DNA of 52,798 nt. Origin: CAYOHG01 sp964465125 (lineage in GTDB: Bacteria; Planctomycetota; Phycisphaerae; UBA1845; Fen-1342). Shown piece by piece: positions 16,217-24,394 of this stretch. Both the position numbers and the translations under genes were made by a program. Each line of letters begins with the position of its first letter. Positions within the stretch are counted from its first letter, which is position 1. The notes under the pieces were generated by a model. It ran no database searches. It was not told the origin of the DNA and saw nothing but the letters and a program-made list of their open reading frames with translations. The DNA lies in NCBI GenBank assembly GCA_964465125.1, contig CAYXIO010000024.1, positions 1 to 52,798 on the forward strand. Direction: 5' to 3'.

Positions 16217-16526
16217 GTCGAATTCGATGCACAATGGTTTGTTGACAGGGCTGTCACTTGTCAGCTCGGCGTCGGGAAGGCCGCTGCACGCCGATGGACG
16301 CGATGTTGTGCGCAACTCCGAACCCTTGACGTATTCAGATGTCATCAAGATTTTTTTCAATTGACATGTTGTAAACCGGAAACCCAACGTCGTTGACAGG
16401 AAACAGAGGTCCGGCCGACGGCTTCCGACCCGACGTGGAACGCCAAGAAGCTCCCTGCCCAACTCCTGGCGTGGTTGCGTGCGCGGTTGCGGCACTGCTT
16501 CTGGGGCTGCCTGTCCCCTGCTTAGC
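16217..16526. promoter_or_regulatory. AT-richer intergenic region with six TGACA/TGTCA motifs
   Basis: No gene is seen between the RNA promoter and the phoH stop. The pentamer TGACA or its complement TGTCA occurs at 16243-16247, 16252-16256, 16259-16263, 16340-16344, 16362-16366 and 16394-16398. The first two form the palindrome TGACAGGGCTGTCA (16243-16256). The stretch from 16320 to 16380 is clearly less GC-rich than its surroundings and includes a run of seven T. The cluster lies 60 to 220 bases upstream of the inferred RNA start, where activator or repressor sites would be expected. Confidence 0.45.
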
Positions 16527-17828
16527 CTACAGCAGGTTGGCCGCCAGTTCCGCCAGCTCGCTGCGCTCTCCCTTGCGCATCTCGACGTGCGCCGCGATCG
16601 GCTGGCCGCGGAAGCGGTTGACGAGATACGTAAAGCCATTGCTCGACGCATCTACATACGGGTTGTCGATCTGCTCGGGGTCGCCGGTCAGCACAACCTT
16701 CGAGAACTGTCCGCAGCGCGTGATGATCGTCTTGATCTCCAGCGGCGTCAGGTTCTGCGTCTCGTCGATGACCACGTAGCGGTTGGAGATGCTCCGCCCG
16801 CGGATATACGTCAACGGCTGAATCTCGATCAGGTTGTCGCGCAGCAGCGAGGCGCAGTCCTTGTGCCCGCTGATCGGCCCGCCGGTGTCGAGCAGGAACT
16901 CGATCGTGTCGGCGACCGGCTTCATCCACGGATCCATCTTCTGACCGATGTCGCCGGGCAAATAGCCCAGGTCGCGGCCGACCGGAAAGATCGGCCGGCA
17001 GACCAGCGCGCCGCGATAGCGTTTCTTCTTGAGCGACAGATGCAAGGCGGCGGCGATCGCCAGGAGCGTCTTGCCCGTGCCTGCGCGGCCCATCAGCGTT
17101 ACGAGCTTGATGTCCTCGTCCAGCAGCGCGTCCAGCGCGAAGTACTGCTCCTTGTTGCGCGGACGAATGCCGCAGACCGTCCCGTCCGGCTCGTGCAGCT
17201 TGCGAATGTGGACGCCGTCCGCGGCCGCGCGACCCAGTGCCGAACCGCGACGTTCGCCGTCGCAGCGCAGCAGCACGTACTCGTTCGGCAGAAACGACCG
17301 GTTCAGCCCGTTCAGCTCGCCGCCGTGACGGAGCTTCTCGACGTCGTCGTGGCTGACGTCGAGTTCGACGTGCCCGTTGTAGATGTCGACCACGCGGACG
17401 TGGTCGCTCTCGTAATCCTCGGCTCGCAGGCCGGCGGCGTCGGCCCGGATGCGCAGGTTGATGTCCTTGGTGACGATGACCGTGCGGCGGTCGGGCTCCT
17501 GGGCCTGAATCTGCTTGGCGACGCGCAGGATTTCGATGTCGGCGTGCCCCTCGGAGTGCTTCAGGGCCCGGTCGGCCTCGCAGTGCACCCGCAGCGTGCC
17601 GCCCTGATGAAGCGGGATGCCCGCCGCCAGGCTGCGCTCGCCGCGCAGGCCGTCGAGCAGCCGGACGACCGCGCGGGCGTTGTACCCGCGGGCGGTCTGC
17701 TCCTTCTTGAAACGGTCGATCTCCTCGATCACGCCGACCGGAATGATGACCGTGTTGTCAACGAAGTGCAGGATCGATTCCGGGTCGTGGATCAGGATGT
17801 TGGCGTCGAGGATGTAGTTCTTCTGCAT
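16527..17828 (-). CDS. PIN-PhoH family RNA-active ATPase (YlaK/PhoH2 type)
   Basis: The 433-residue protein fuses an N-terminal PIN nuclease domain (YILDANILIHDP, VIEEIDRFKK, IVTKDINLR carry the acidic residues) to a C-terminal PhoH ATPase. The PhoH half has Walker A GRAGTGKT, Walker B VVIDETQN and TGDPEQID. Such PhoH2 proteins are reported as RNA helicase-ribonucleases. All key residues are present and the length is usual. ATG 17828 starts the PIN domain immediately; the frame stays open to 18290 but that part covers intergenic repeats and is not coding. The large RNA begins about 345 bases downstream on the same strand, so a functional link is conceivable but unproven. Confidence 0.92.
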   Translation of the reverse strand: MQKNYILDANILIHDPESILHFVDNTVIIPVGVIEEIDRFKKEQTARGYNARAVVRLLDGLRGERSLAAGIPLHQGGTLRVHCEADRALKHSEGHADIEILRVAKQIQAQEPDRRTVIVTKDINLRIRADAAGLRAEDYESDHVRVVDIYNGHVELDVSHDDVEKLRHGGELNGLNRSFLPNEYVLLRCDGERRGSALGRAAADGVHIRKLHEPDGTVCGIRPRNKEQYFALDALLDEDIKLVTLMGRAGTGKTLLAIAAALHLSLKKKRYRGALVCRPIFPVGRDLGYLPGDIGQKMDPWMKPVADTIEFLLDTGGPISGHKDCASLLRDNLIEIQPLTYIRGRSISNRYVVIDETQNLTPLEIKTIITRCGQFSKVVLTGDPEQIDNPYVDASSNGFTYLVNRFRGQPIAAHVEMRKGERSELAELAANLL

Positions 17829-17984
17829 GCCGCAACTGTAGCAAAACCGGACCGGCGGACAAGCGCGGCGGGGCGCGCCGCCCCACGCCCGGCGCTCGCG
17901 CCGGTATCCTGACAGCGATCGGACCGCGGCGCCGTCCTTGTGATCAACGTGGGCCGCCGCGCCGGCGAGTGGAACCGCCCTGCG

Positions 17985-18020
17985 GCAGCAGGTAGATTCC
18001 TCGCTGCGCTCGGAATAACG
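17985..18020. repeat. Intergenic repeat, copy 1
   Basis: This 36-base unit starts GCAGCAGGTAGATTCC and ends CTCGGAATAACG. It matches 18179-18214 at 32 of 36 positions. On the minus strand its core ATTCCGAGCGCAGCGAGGAAT can fold with five outer pairs and a tandem G-A mismatch. Repeats with this ATTCCGAGC...GAGGAAT look are, to my knowledge, scattered in intergenic DNA of diverse bacteria. Confidence 0.7.
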
Positions 18021-18178
18021 CTGCTCGGGACCGCAGGACGCGAAACGCCGCACGCCCCGAAAGACCGTCCTTCCGAGGAGCATGGCGACGAGGGATCGCG
18101 CGGGCGCGTCAGGTGTCGTCCGCTTCGCGTGACGTCGGATGCCGGCGGCAGCGGGCCGCACAATGCACGACACCCGGC

Positions 18179-18214
18179 GCAGCAGGTAGATTTCTTGCGG
18201 CGCTCGGAATGACG
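18179..18214. repeat. Intergenic repeat, copy 2
   Basis: This is the second copy of the 36-base unit at 17985-18020, in the same orientation, with four substitutions. It lies about 105 bases upstream of the MoxR start. Confidence 0.7.
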
Positions 18215-18319
18215 GACTTGGGCGCCCCGGCGCGAGTGACGTCGGCGCTCCGGCGCGAAGGGCGTCGGCGCCCGAGCGCGGCGAACGCACATGGATCCGG
18301 TGGAATCGGAGACTCGCGC

Positions 18320-19321
<1,002 letters not shown>

Positions 19322-19610
19322 TCTTTGGGGTCGGCGGCGCGGCTGGTCCGCTCAGCGGGCGCTGAATGGCTGGAGGCCGAACCAGGCGGTGGCGGCTCGG
19401 ACCGGCGGCTGACGTCCGGTAACTCCGGAGGTCTGTCGGTCAGAGAGTCCGCGAAACGCGGCCCAGACGGCCCGTTCCGGCGGGCGGCGACCGCGGCGCG
19501 GGAATCGGTGCGGAAACACCGTGAATCCCGTTGCATTCAACCGGGCGACTTGCCTAGAATCGCGGCATCGGGAACGGGTACATTGCGGACATTCACGCGG
19601 GGGTTGGGAT

Positions 19611-20228
19611 ATGCGCAGGATTCTTCTAGCAGCATGCGTTCTGGGGCTCGCCGCGCAGGCGGCATTTGCGGCGAGCTATGGGTTCACTCGAATCACCGGC
19701 AACTCGAGTTCGGACGTCGCGTCGCAGATGTCCGTGGACGTGACGGATATCGGCGGCGGGCAGGTGCAGTTCCGCTTCTTCAACAACGTCGGCATCGCGT
19801 CGTCGATCTGCGATATCTACTTCGACGCCGACGGCGTGTTGAATTCGATTGCGTCGATCACCGGCTCCAGCGGCGTGAGCTTTTCTGAGGGTGCCAGTCC
19901 GGCCAATCTTCCGGGCGGCAACGGCATCAGCCCGGGCTTTGAGGCCAGCCTCAGCGCCGACAGCGCCAGTCCGACGACTCAGAACGGCGTGAACTCGGCC
20001 AGCGAATGGGTCAACATGATCCTGAACCTGGAGAGCGGCCAGAGCTTCGGCGACCTGATCAGCGCGCTGAACAGCGGCGCCGTTCGCCTCGGCCTTCATG
20101 CTCAGGCGATCGGCTCGGACGGCCAGAGCGACGGCTTCGTGAACCGCGTTGTGCCGGTCCCGGCCGCTTTGATGCTCGGCTCGCTCGGCATGGCGCTCGT
20201 TGCGATGCGCCGCCGTCTGCCGGCGTAG
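19611..20228 (+). CDS. Exported protein with VPxPA-type C-terminal sorting tail
   Basis: The 205-residue product starts MRRILLAACVLGLAAQAAFA, a clean signal peptide. The mature region is rich in Ser, Gly, Asn and Asp with no domain I can name. The C-terminus, VPVPAALMLGSLGMALVAM followed by RRR, has the tripartite form of PEP-CTERM relatives: short Pro motif, transmembrane stretch, Arg cluster. Such proteins are usually processed by an exosortase and released or anchored at the surface. I chose ATG 19611, preceded by a G-rich stretch; the longer frame upstream lacks a signal. No exosortase gene is in this window. Confidence 0.8.
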   Translation: MRRILLAACVLGLAAQAAFAASYGFTRITGNSSSDVASQMSVDVTDIGGGQVQFRFFNNVGIASSICDIYFDADGVLNSIASITGSSGVSFSEGASPANLPGGNGISPGFEASLSADSASPTTQNGVNSASEWVNMILNLESGQSFGDLISALNSGAVRLGLHAQAIGSDGQSDGFVNRVVPVPAALMLGSLGMALVAMRRRLPA

Positions 20229-20532
20229 CGACTTGCGCGATCCAGCCACCGGAGACTGATTCTGCCGGGCCGGCCTCACACGAGGTTCGGCCCGGTTCGC
20301 GTTGATTACACAGGCCGCGCGCCGCCGCTTCCACCGTGACGACCGGGATCGACGGGCCGTGGGCGCGAGAATGCATCGGTCGTGCGCGGTTCAGAACGCG
20401 GGGCGTTTCCGATAAACCGTTGATTGAACGTAAGTTAAGAAAAACGAAGGAGTTGTGGCCCGCAGCCCTTGCAGGGTCCTTGCGCCAGGCGTTATCATCA
20501 CGCTTTGGGCATACTCATTGGGGGACCAACGT
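20229..20532. other. Intergenic region between the two sorting-tail protein genes
   Basis: This holds the hairpin at 20265-20295 and, at about 20408-20455, an AT-richer stretch (around TTGATTGAACGTAAGTTAAG) that probably contains the promoter of the next gene. I cannot assign -35 and -10 boxes with confidence. No coding sequence is apparent. Confidence 0.4.
20265..20295 (+). terminator. GC-rich hairpin after the VPVPA protein gene
   Basis: CCGGGCCG (20265-20272) pairs with 20288-20295 and the inner CCTC (20274-20277) with GAGG (20282-20285). It lies 36 bases past the stop and lacks a T-run. Confidence 0.5.
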
Positions 20533-20958
20533 ATGAAGAAGTGGATCAGCGCGGCTCTCGTCTGCGGTGGAGTCGTTGCCTCGGGATACGCGGGCACGCT
20601 CCGCGTCAGCGCGTCCAACGTCACTGCACAGAACGCGGGCTTCGCCTATTTCGCAACCGACACGAGCGTGACGCTCGTCGATTCGCTGGCGGCACCCAAC
20701 GCGCTCGGCAAGCTTCAGGCGCGCTCGGGCGGTGCCTCGATCACGCACGACACCGCCGGTGACCTGGGCGACGTCGCGGCGGCGGGCGCTGAAGACTCCG
20801 GAACGACTCGCGGGGGCGACGGCGCTGTGAGCACCTCGCTGACCAAGGCGGGCTCGGGCGGCTTGGCGCCCAATCGCGTGGTTCCGGCTCCGGCCGCGGC
20901 TCTGTTGGGTGTGCTCGGCTGCTCGCTCCTCGCCGGCCTGCGTCGTAAGCTCAGCTAG
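20533..20958 (+). CDS. Small exported protein with VPAPA-type sorting tail
   Basis: The 141-residue protein begins MKKWISAALVCGGVVASGYA, a signal peptide, and has a short mature part without a recognisable domain. It ends VVPAPAAALLGVLGCSLLA and a GLRRKLS tail, the same Pro motif, hydrophobic stretch and basic end seen in the preceding gene. Its small size and low-complexity A/G/T/D-rich body suggest a structural or matrix role. ATG 20533 is the only start that gives a signal peptide. A 12-bp hairpin (20983-21012) follows. Confidence 0.75.
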   Translation: MKKWISAALVCGGVVASGYAGTLRVSASNVTAQNAGFAYFATDTSVTLVDSLAAPNALGKLQARSGGASITHDTAGDLGDVAAAGAEDSGTTRGGDGAVSTSLTKAGSGGLAPNRVVPAPAAALLGVLGCSLLAGLRRKLS

Positions 20959-20982
20959 TCTTCCTCCACTCACGTTTTGCGC

Positions 20983-21012
20983 CGAGCCGGTCCGTTCGCA
21001 CGGGCCGGCTCG
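20983..21012 (+). terminator. 12-bp hairpin after the VPAPA protein gene
   Basis: CGAGCCGGTCCG (20983-20994) pairs with CGGGCCGGCTCG (21001-21012), all twelve positions if one G-U pair is counted, around a TTCGCA loop. A weak T-rich stretch (GCTTTCTC) follows. It is probably the transcript end. Confidence 0.55.
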
Positions 21013-21101
21013 CTGCTTTCTCGCAGCACCCGACGCACGTGCGCCGCCGGTCCTGTGAGGGCCCGCGCGCGAATGCGAGCGCCGAAGCGAATCGGCGGCG
21101 G

Positions 21102-22874
21102 TTATTCCGCGGCCTGAGTTGCGGCCGTGGGCCGTCGCAGCACAAACACCGGCTTGTTCGCCCAACTGATCCGACTGAGGCGTGTTCCCGCGGGCGGGAA
21201 GCGCGCAGCCAGTTCGTAGTGTGCGCGCCACCACGCGTCGGGGTGCTCGTCGTCGCTGTCGGCCGTGTATACGAGCCACTCGGGCAGCTCGCGCGCGTCG
21301 AGCGACGCCGGCAGAACGGCCGGAAGCCAGAGCACCGTTCGGCGCGTGAAATCCAGCGGCGGGACGCAATAGGGCGCCGGCTCCTGAATCACGCCGACGC
21401 GGTCCTGCGGCGACAATTGATTGCGAAGGAACTCCGCGGCCAGGCGGCGCGATTCGTTCACACGGCCTGCGTCGGCGGCGAAGGAGTTCACATAACCCGG
21501 CGTGCGCATGGAGAAAAGGCACAGGAATAGCATTAACAAGGCGCGCTGGGTGCGAATCCGCGAGTCCTTCCCCATCGCGGCGCAAGCGATCGCCGCCAGC
21601 AGCATGCCCGGGAGCACGAGGAAGCGTGCGAATTCGGCCGGCTTGCCCGCCGCCAGCAGTGTGAAGACCAGCAGCGTTGCGACGGCCGGCAATGCGGCCA
21701 GCGGCACCTCACGTGGAAAACGCCACTGAATGAACGTCGCCAGCGTTCCGAGGATGCAGATGCCCGGTCCGACGGCCTCGAACAGCAGCCGCAGGATGTA
21801 CACGGCCGCGTGCGGGTGGACGCCGGCCGAGTACATCGCGGTCGTGTTGCGCACGTTGCTCAGCATTCCCGTGCTGCCGTGCAGCAAGTGCCCGACGGCG
21901 TACGGATTGGTCAGGGCATAGACGCCGACGGCGACCAGCAGAGCCAGGCCGAGGTCGATCCACGTTCGGCGCGAGCGCGCGCGAGAGAAGTAGAGCAGGC
22001 CTGGCCAGAGCGCAAACGCGGCGGCGCCGGTCAGCACCAGGCTTGCCGCGGTTCCGCTGAAGAGTCCGAGCCGCAGCGCGTCGCGGCGCTGCGCGCGGCG
22101 CAGATAGTCGAGCGCCGCGACAATCGCCCACAAGATCATGCAGGCCGCCGGCAGGTGCGGCTTGGCCTCCAGCACGTCGGAAAGGAAAACCGGCGAGAGC
22201 GCCACGCACGCGAAGCACGCCAGGCCGGCGATGCGCCCACCCGAGCGGCTGGAAATCCGGCAAGCCGCCAGCAGCGCGAACGCCCCGAAGGCGAGCGTAA
22301 CCAGCCGCGCTACGATGTAGAAGCGCGCGAAGGCTTCCGGATTGGCCAGGTAGTAGTCGACGTTTGAGGTCAGCGTCAGAAACCCGGCTGCCTTGCCGAC
22401 GACCAGGGCCGCGCCGACCAGGTAGATGTGCAGCCCGCCGTACTGGTACAGCTTGGGATCGAAGTCGCCGGCCCGCGGGTTCATGCGCTGTAGGGCGCGC
22501 AGGGTGATCATCTCGTCCGGCTGGGCCGAGTAGAGCCGGTAGCGCGTGAGAATCTCCGCGCGGGCTGCCTCGGTCTCCGTGAGGTTGATGATCTGATCGC
22601 GCGTGGCGAGCGGATTCAGGTCGGTGTCCGCGCCGGCGTCGCGCGTGTCGAGCTGCCGGACGCGCTCGGCCGCGCGGTATTGCTCCGCTTGCCAGGGCGG
22701 CTCGCCAGCGAAGAGAAACGGATCGACGTCGCGGCCGGGCAGCCCCCAGACGACGTACGGCAGCATGAACGCGGCCCAGATCGGGATCAGCATCCAGTGC
22801 AGTGTCCGCGAGCAAAGGCGCCGACGTCGTCGGCGGGCGCGAGGCGTCGCGGGTTGCGCGAGGTTCGAGTTCAC
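21102..22874 (-). CDS. Polytopic membrane protein, GT-C/ArnT-like glycosyltransferase candidate
   Basis: The 590-residue protein has about ten hydrophobic helices, a large loop after the first helix, and a soluble C-terminal domain of about 110 residues. An early acidic segment GLPGRDVDPFLF follows the first helix, where GT-C enzymes carry the catalytic Asp, and KLYQYGGLHIYL resembles their substrate loop. The likely role is transfer of sugars from a polyprenyl carrier at the membrane, but I cannot identify the acceptor. The GTG start at 22874 overlaps the ubiA stop by four bases (GTGA), which implies translational coupling. A later ATG before the first helix is also possible. Confidence 0.7.
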   Translation of the reverse strand: MNSNLAQPATPRARRRRRRLCSRTLHWMLIPIWAAFMLPYVVWGLPGRDVDPFLFAGEPPWQAEQYRAAERVRQLDTRDAGADTDLNPLATRDQIINLTETEAARAEILTRYRLYSAQPDEMITLRALQRMNPRAGDFDPKLYQYGGLHIYLVGAALVVGKAAGFLTLTSNVDYYLANPEAFARFYIVARLVTLAFGAFALLAACRISSRSGGRIAGLACFACVALSPVFLSDVLEAKPHLPAACMILWAIVAALDYLRRAQRRDALRLGLFSGTAASLVLTGAAAFALWPGLLYFSRARSRRTWIDLGLALLVAVGVYALTNPYAVGHLLHGSTGMLSNVRNTTAMYSAGVHPHAAVYILRLLFEAVGPGICILGTLATFIQWRFPREVPLAALPAVATLLVFTLLAAGKPAEFARFLVLPGMLLAAIACAAMGKDSRIRTQRALLMLFLCLFSMRTPGYVNSFAADAGRVNESRRLAAEFLRNQLSPQDRVGVIQEPAPYCVPPLDFTRRTVLWLPAVLPASLDARELPEWLVYTADSDDEHPDAWWRAHYELAARFPPAGTRLSRISWANKPVFVLRRPTAATQAAE

Positions 22875-23767
22875 AGGGACATCCGCGCCAGGCAGATGTC
22901 GAGCACGCCCAGGCCGCCGAGGACCAGGCTCACGATGCCGTTGACGGTGAAGAAGGCCAGGTTGACGCGGCTGAGGTCGTCGGGGCGCACGAGCAGGTTC
23001 TCAACCAACAGCAGCGCCGCGACGCAGCCGACGCCGATCCAATACCAGAGGCCCAGGCCCGCGGCAACGCCGACCGCCGCCAGACACGCGACCGTCATGG
23101 CGTGCGCCCCGCGCGCGATCCACAGCGCCGGGCCGATTCCGAGCCGCGCGGGCACGCTCTGCAATCCCGCGGCGCGATCAAACGCGACATCCTGGCAGGC
23201 GTAGATCACGTCGAATCCGCCGATCCAGAACGTCACCGCGGCCATCAGCAGCCACGCGGGCGGCCCGAGCGTCTCCGGCTGGATGGCGATCCACGCGGCG
23301 ACCGGCGAAAGCGCGATCGCGGCGCCGAGCACCAGGTGCGAGAGCCGCGTGAAGCGCTTCGTGTAGGAATACAGGCACAGCAGCGCCAGCACCGGCAGCG
23401 AAAGCCGCAGCGGCCAGGCATTGCCGCAGAGCAGGATGAATCCGCCCGTGAGCGCGACGAACAGCAGGCTCGCCACGGCGAAGAACATCCACGCCGTCGG
23501 CCGGCGGATCGCGCCGCGCGGCAGATGACGGCCGGCGGTGCGCGGGTTGCGCGCGTCAAACGGTTCGTCGACGAGCCGATTAAAGGTCATCGCCGCGCTG
23601 CGTGCCGCGACCATGCAGGCCGCGATCAGGACCATTTGCATCAGGCCTGGGAGCCGCGGCCGAGCGGCGAGAAAGCTCGCGAGGATCGCATAGGGCAAGG
23701 CAAAGACCGAGTGGCTGAACTTGACCATCTCCCCCCAGGCGTAGATGGATCGCAGGACCCGGGCCAC
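22871..23767 (-). CDS. UbiA-family prenyltransferase
   Basis: The 298-residue integral membrane protein belongs to the UbiA superfamily, which attaches polyprenyl chains to aromatic rings in quinone synthesis. Both Asp-rich motifs are present: NRLVDEPFDARN (N63, D67, D71) and DVIYACQDVAFD (D186, D193, D197). About nine hydrophobic helices are visible. The MVKFSHSVFALPYA start resembles 4-hydroxybenzoate and futalosine-pathway (MqnP) prenyltransferases; with ubiX next door, menaquinone synthesis by the futalosine route is my preferred reading. GTG 23767 has AGGAG six bases upstream and begins just after the ubiX stop. Confidence 0.9.
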   Translation of the reverse strand: MARVLRSIYAWGEMVKFSHSVFALPYAILASFLAARPRLPGLMQMVLIAACMVAARSAAMTFNRLVDEPFDARNPRTAGRHLPRGAIRRPTAWMFFAVASLLFVALTGGFILLCGNAWPLRLSLPVLALLCLYSYTKRFTRLSHLVLGAAIALSPVAAWIAIQPETLGPPAWLLMAAVTFWIGGFDVIYACQDVAFDRAAGLQSVPARLGIGPALWIARGAHAMTVACLAAVGVAAGLGLWYWIGVGCVAALLLVENLLVRPDDLSRVNLAFFTVNGIVSLVLGGLGVLDICLARMSL

Positions 23768-23770
23768 CGG

Positions 23771-24394
23771 CTACTCCTGGGCTTCGCGCGCCGCGCCGCC
23801 GCGCGGACCGCGCGCCTTGCGCGGATCCCAGCGCGTGTTGAGGTCGTGCGGCACGTCCAGCAGGTCGAGCACGCGGCCGGCGACGAAGTCGAGCAGGTCG
23901 TCGACGCGCTGCGGCTTCATGTAGAAGCCCGGGCAGGCGGGGCAAATGACCGCACCGGCGCGGCTTGCCTTCAGCATGTTCTCGATCTCGATGGCCGACA
24001 GCGGCATTTCCCGCGGGACAAGCACGAGGCGGCGCGACTCCTTGAGCGTGACCATCGCGGCGCGCGTGACCAGGTTGTCCGCCAGGCCGCCGGCGACCGC
24101 GCCGAGCGTGTGCGCGCTGCACGGGCAGATCACCATGCCCGCGGTGCGGAACGAGCCGCTGGCGATCCGCGCCCCCACGTCGCGCACGTTGTAGAGCGTC
24201 GCATTCTCAGCCTTGCGGCCGAGCAGGACGTCCAGCGGATCGGCGCCCGGCGGCAGCTCGTCGGCCATCACGACGCGGCCCGCGTCCGAGCACACGACGT
24301 GCAGATGCACCTCGCGCTCGGCCAGAAGCCGCGCCACACGCTGCGCGTAGGCCGCCCCGCTGGCGCCCGTCACCGCCAGGATGAGCTGTTTCAA
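23771..24394 (-). CDS. ubiX: UbiX-type flavin prenyltransferase
   Basis: The 207-residue protein is a UbiX/Pad1 flavin prenyltransferase, which makes prenylated FMN for UbiD decarboxylases. It has the GASGA FMN-binding start, an S-F/PCSAHTLGAVA segment, the NL-x-R-A strand, and the PREMPLSAIEIENM and ICPACPGFY regions. The start is TTG 24394, overlapping the upstream stop (TTGA). No UbiD gene lies in the window. With ubiA immediately downstream it points to quinone biosynthesis. Confidence 0.95.
   Translation of the reverse strand: MKQLILAVTGASGAAYAQRVARLLAEREVHLHVVCSDAGRVVMADELPPGADPLDVLLGRKAENATLYNVRDVGARIASGSFRTAGMVICPCSAHTLGAVAGGLADNLVTRAAMVTLKESRRLVLVPREMPLSAIEIENMLKASRAGAVICPACPGFYMKPQRVDDLLDFVAGRVLDLLDVPHDLNTRWDPRKARGPRGGAAREAQE

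Larger units (their letters stand above)
17829..18319. other. Divergent intergenic region between phoH and the MoxR gene, with a repeat pair
   Basis: This 491-base gap separates the divergent phoH and MoxR starts. Apart from two copies of a 36-base repeat (17985-18020 and 18179-18214) and a set of short GGCGC-rich direct repeats at about 18216-18275, I see no gene. Frames that cross it encode peptides with duplicated VIPSAARNLP stretches, which simply reflect the repeats. Confidence 0.6.

Noticed and set aside
16479..17912. 477-codon plus-strand frame opposite phoH
   Set aside because: It is antisense to a complete PIN-PhoH gene with all motifs; long mirror frames are expected at this GC content.
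17829..18290. N-terminal extension of phoH to 18290
   Set aside because: The extension translates the intergenic repeats (duplicate VIPSAARNLP peptides), and the PIN domain begins right at ATG 17828.
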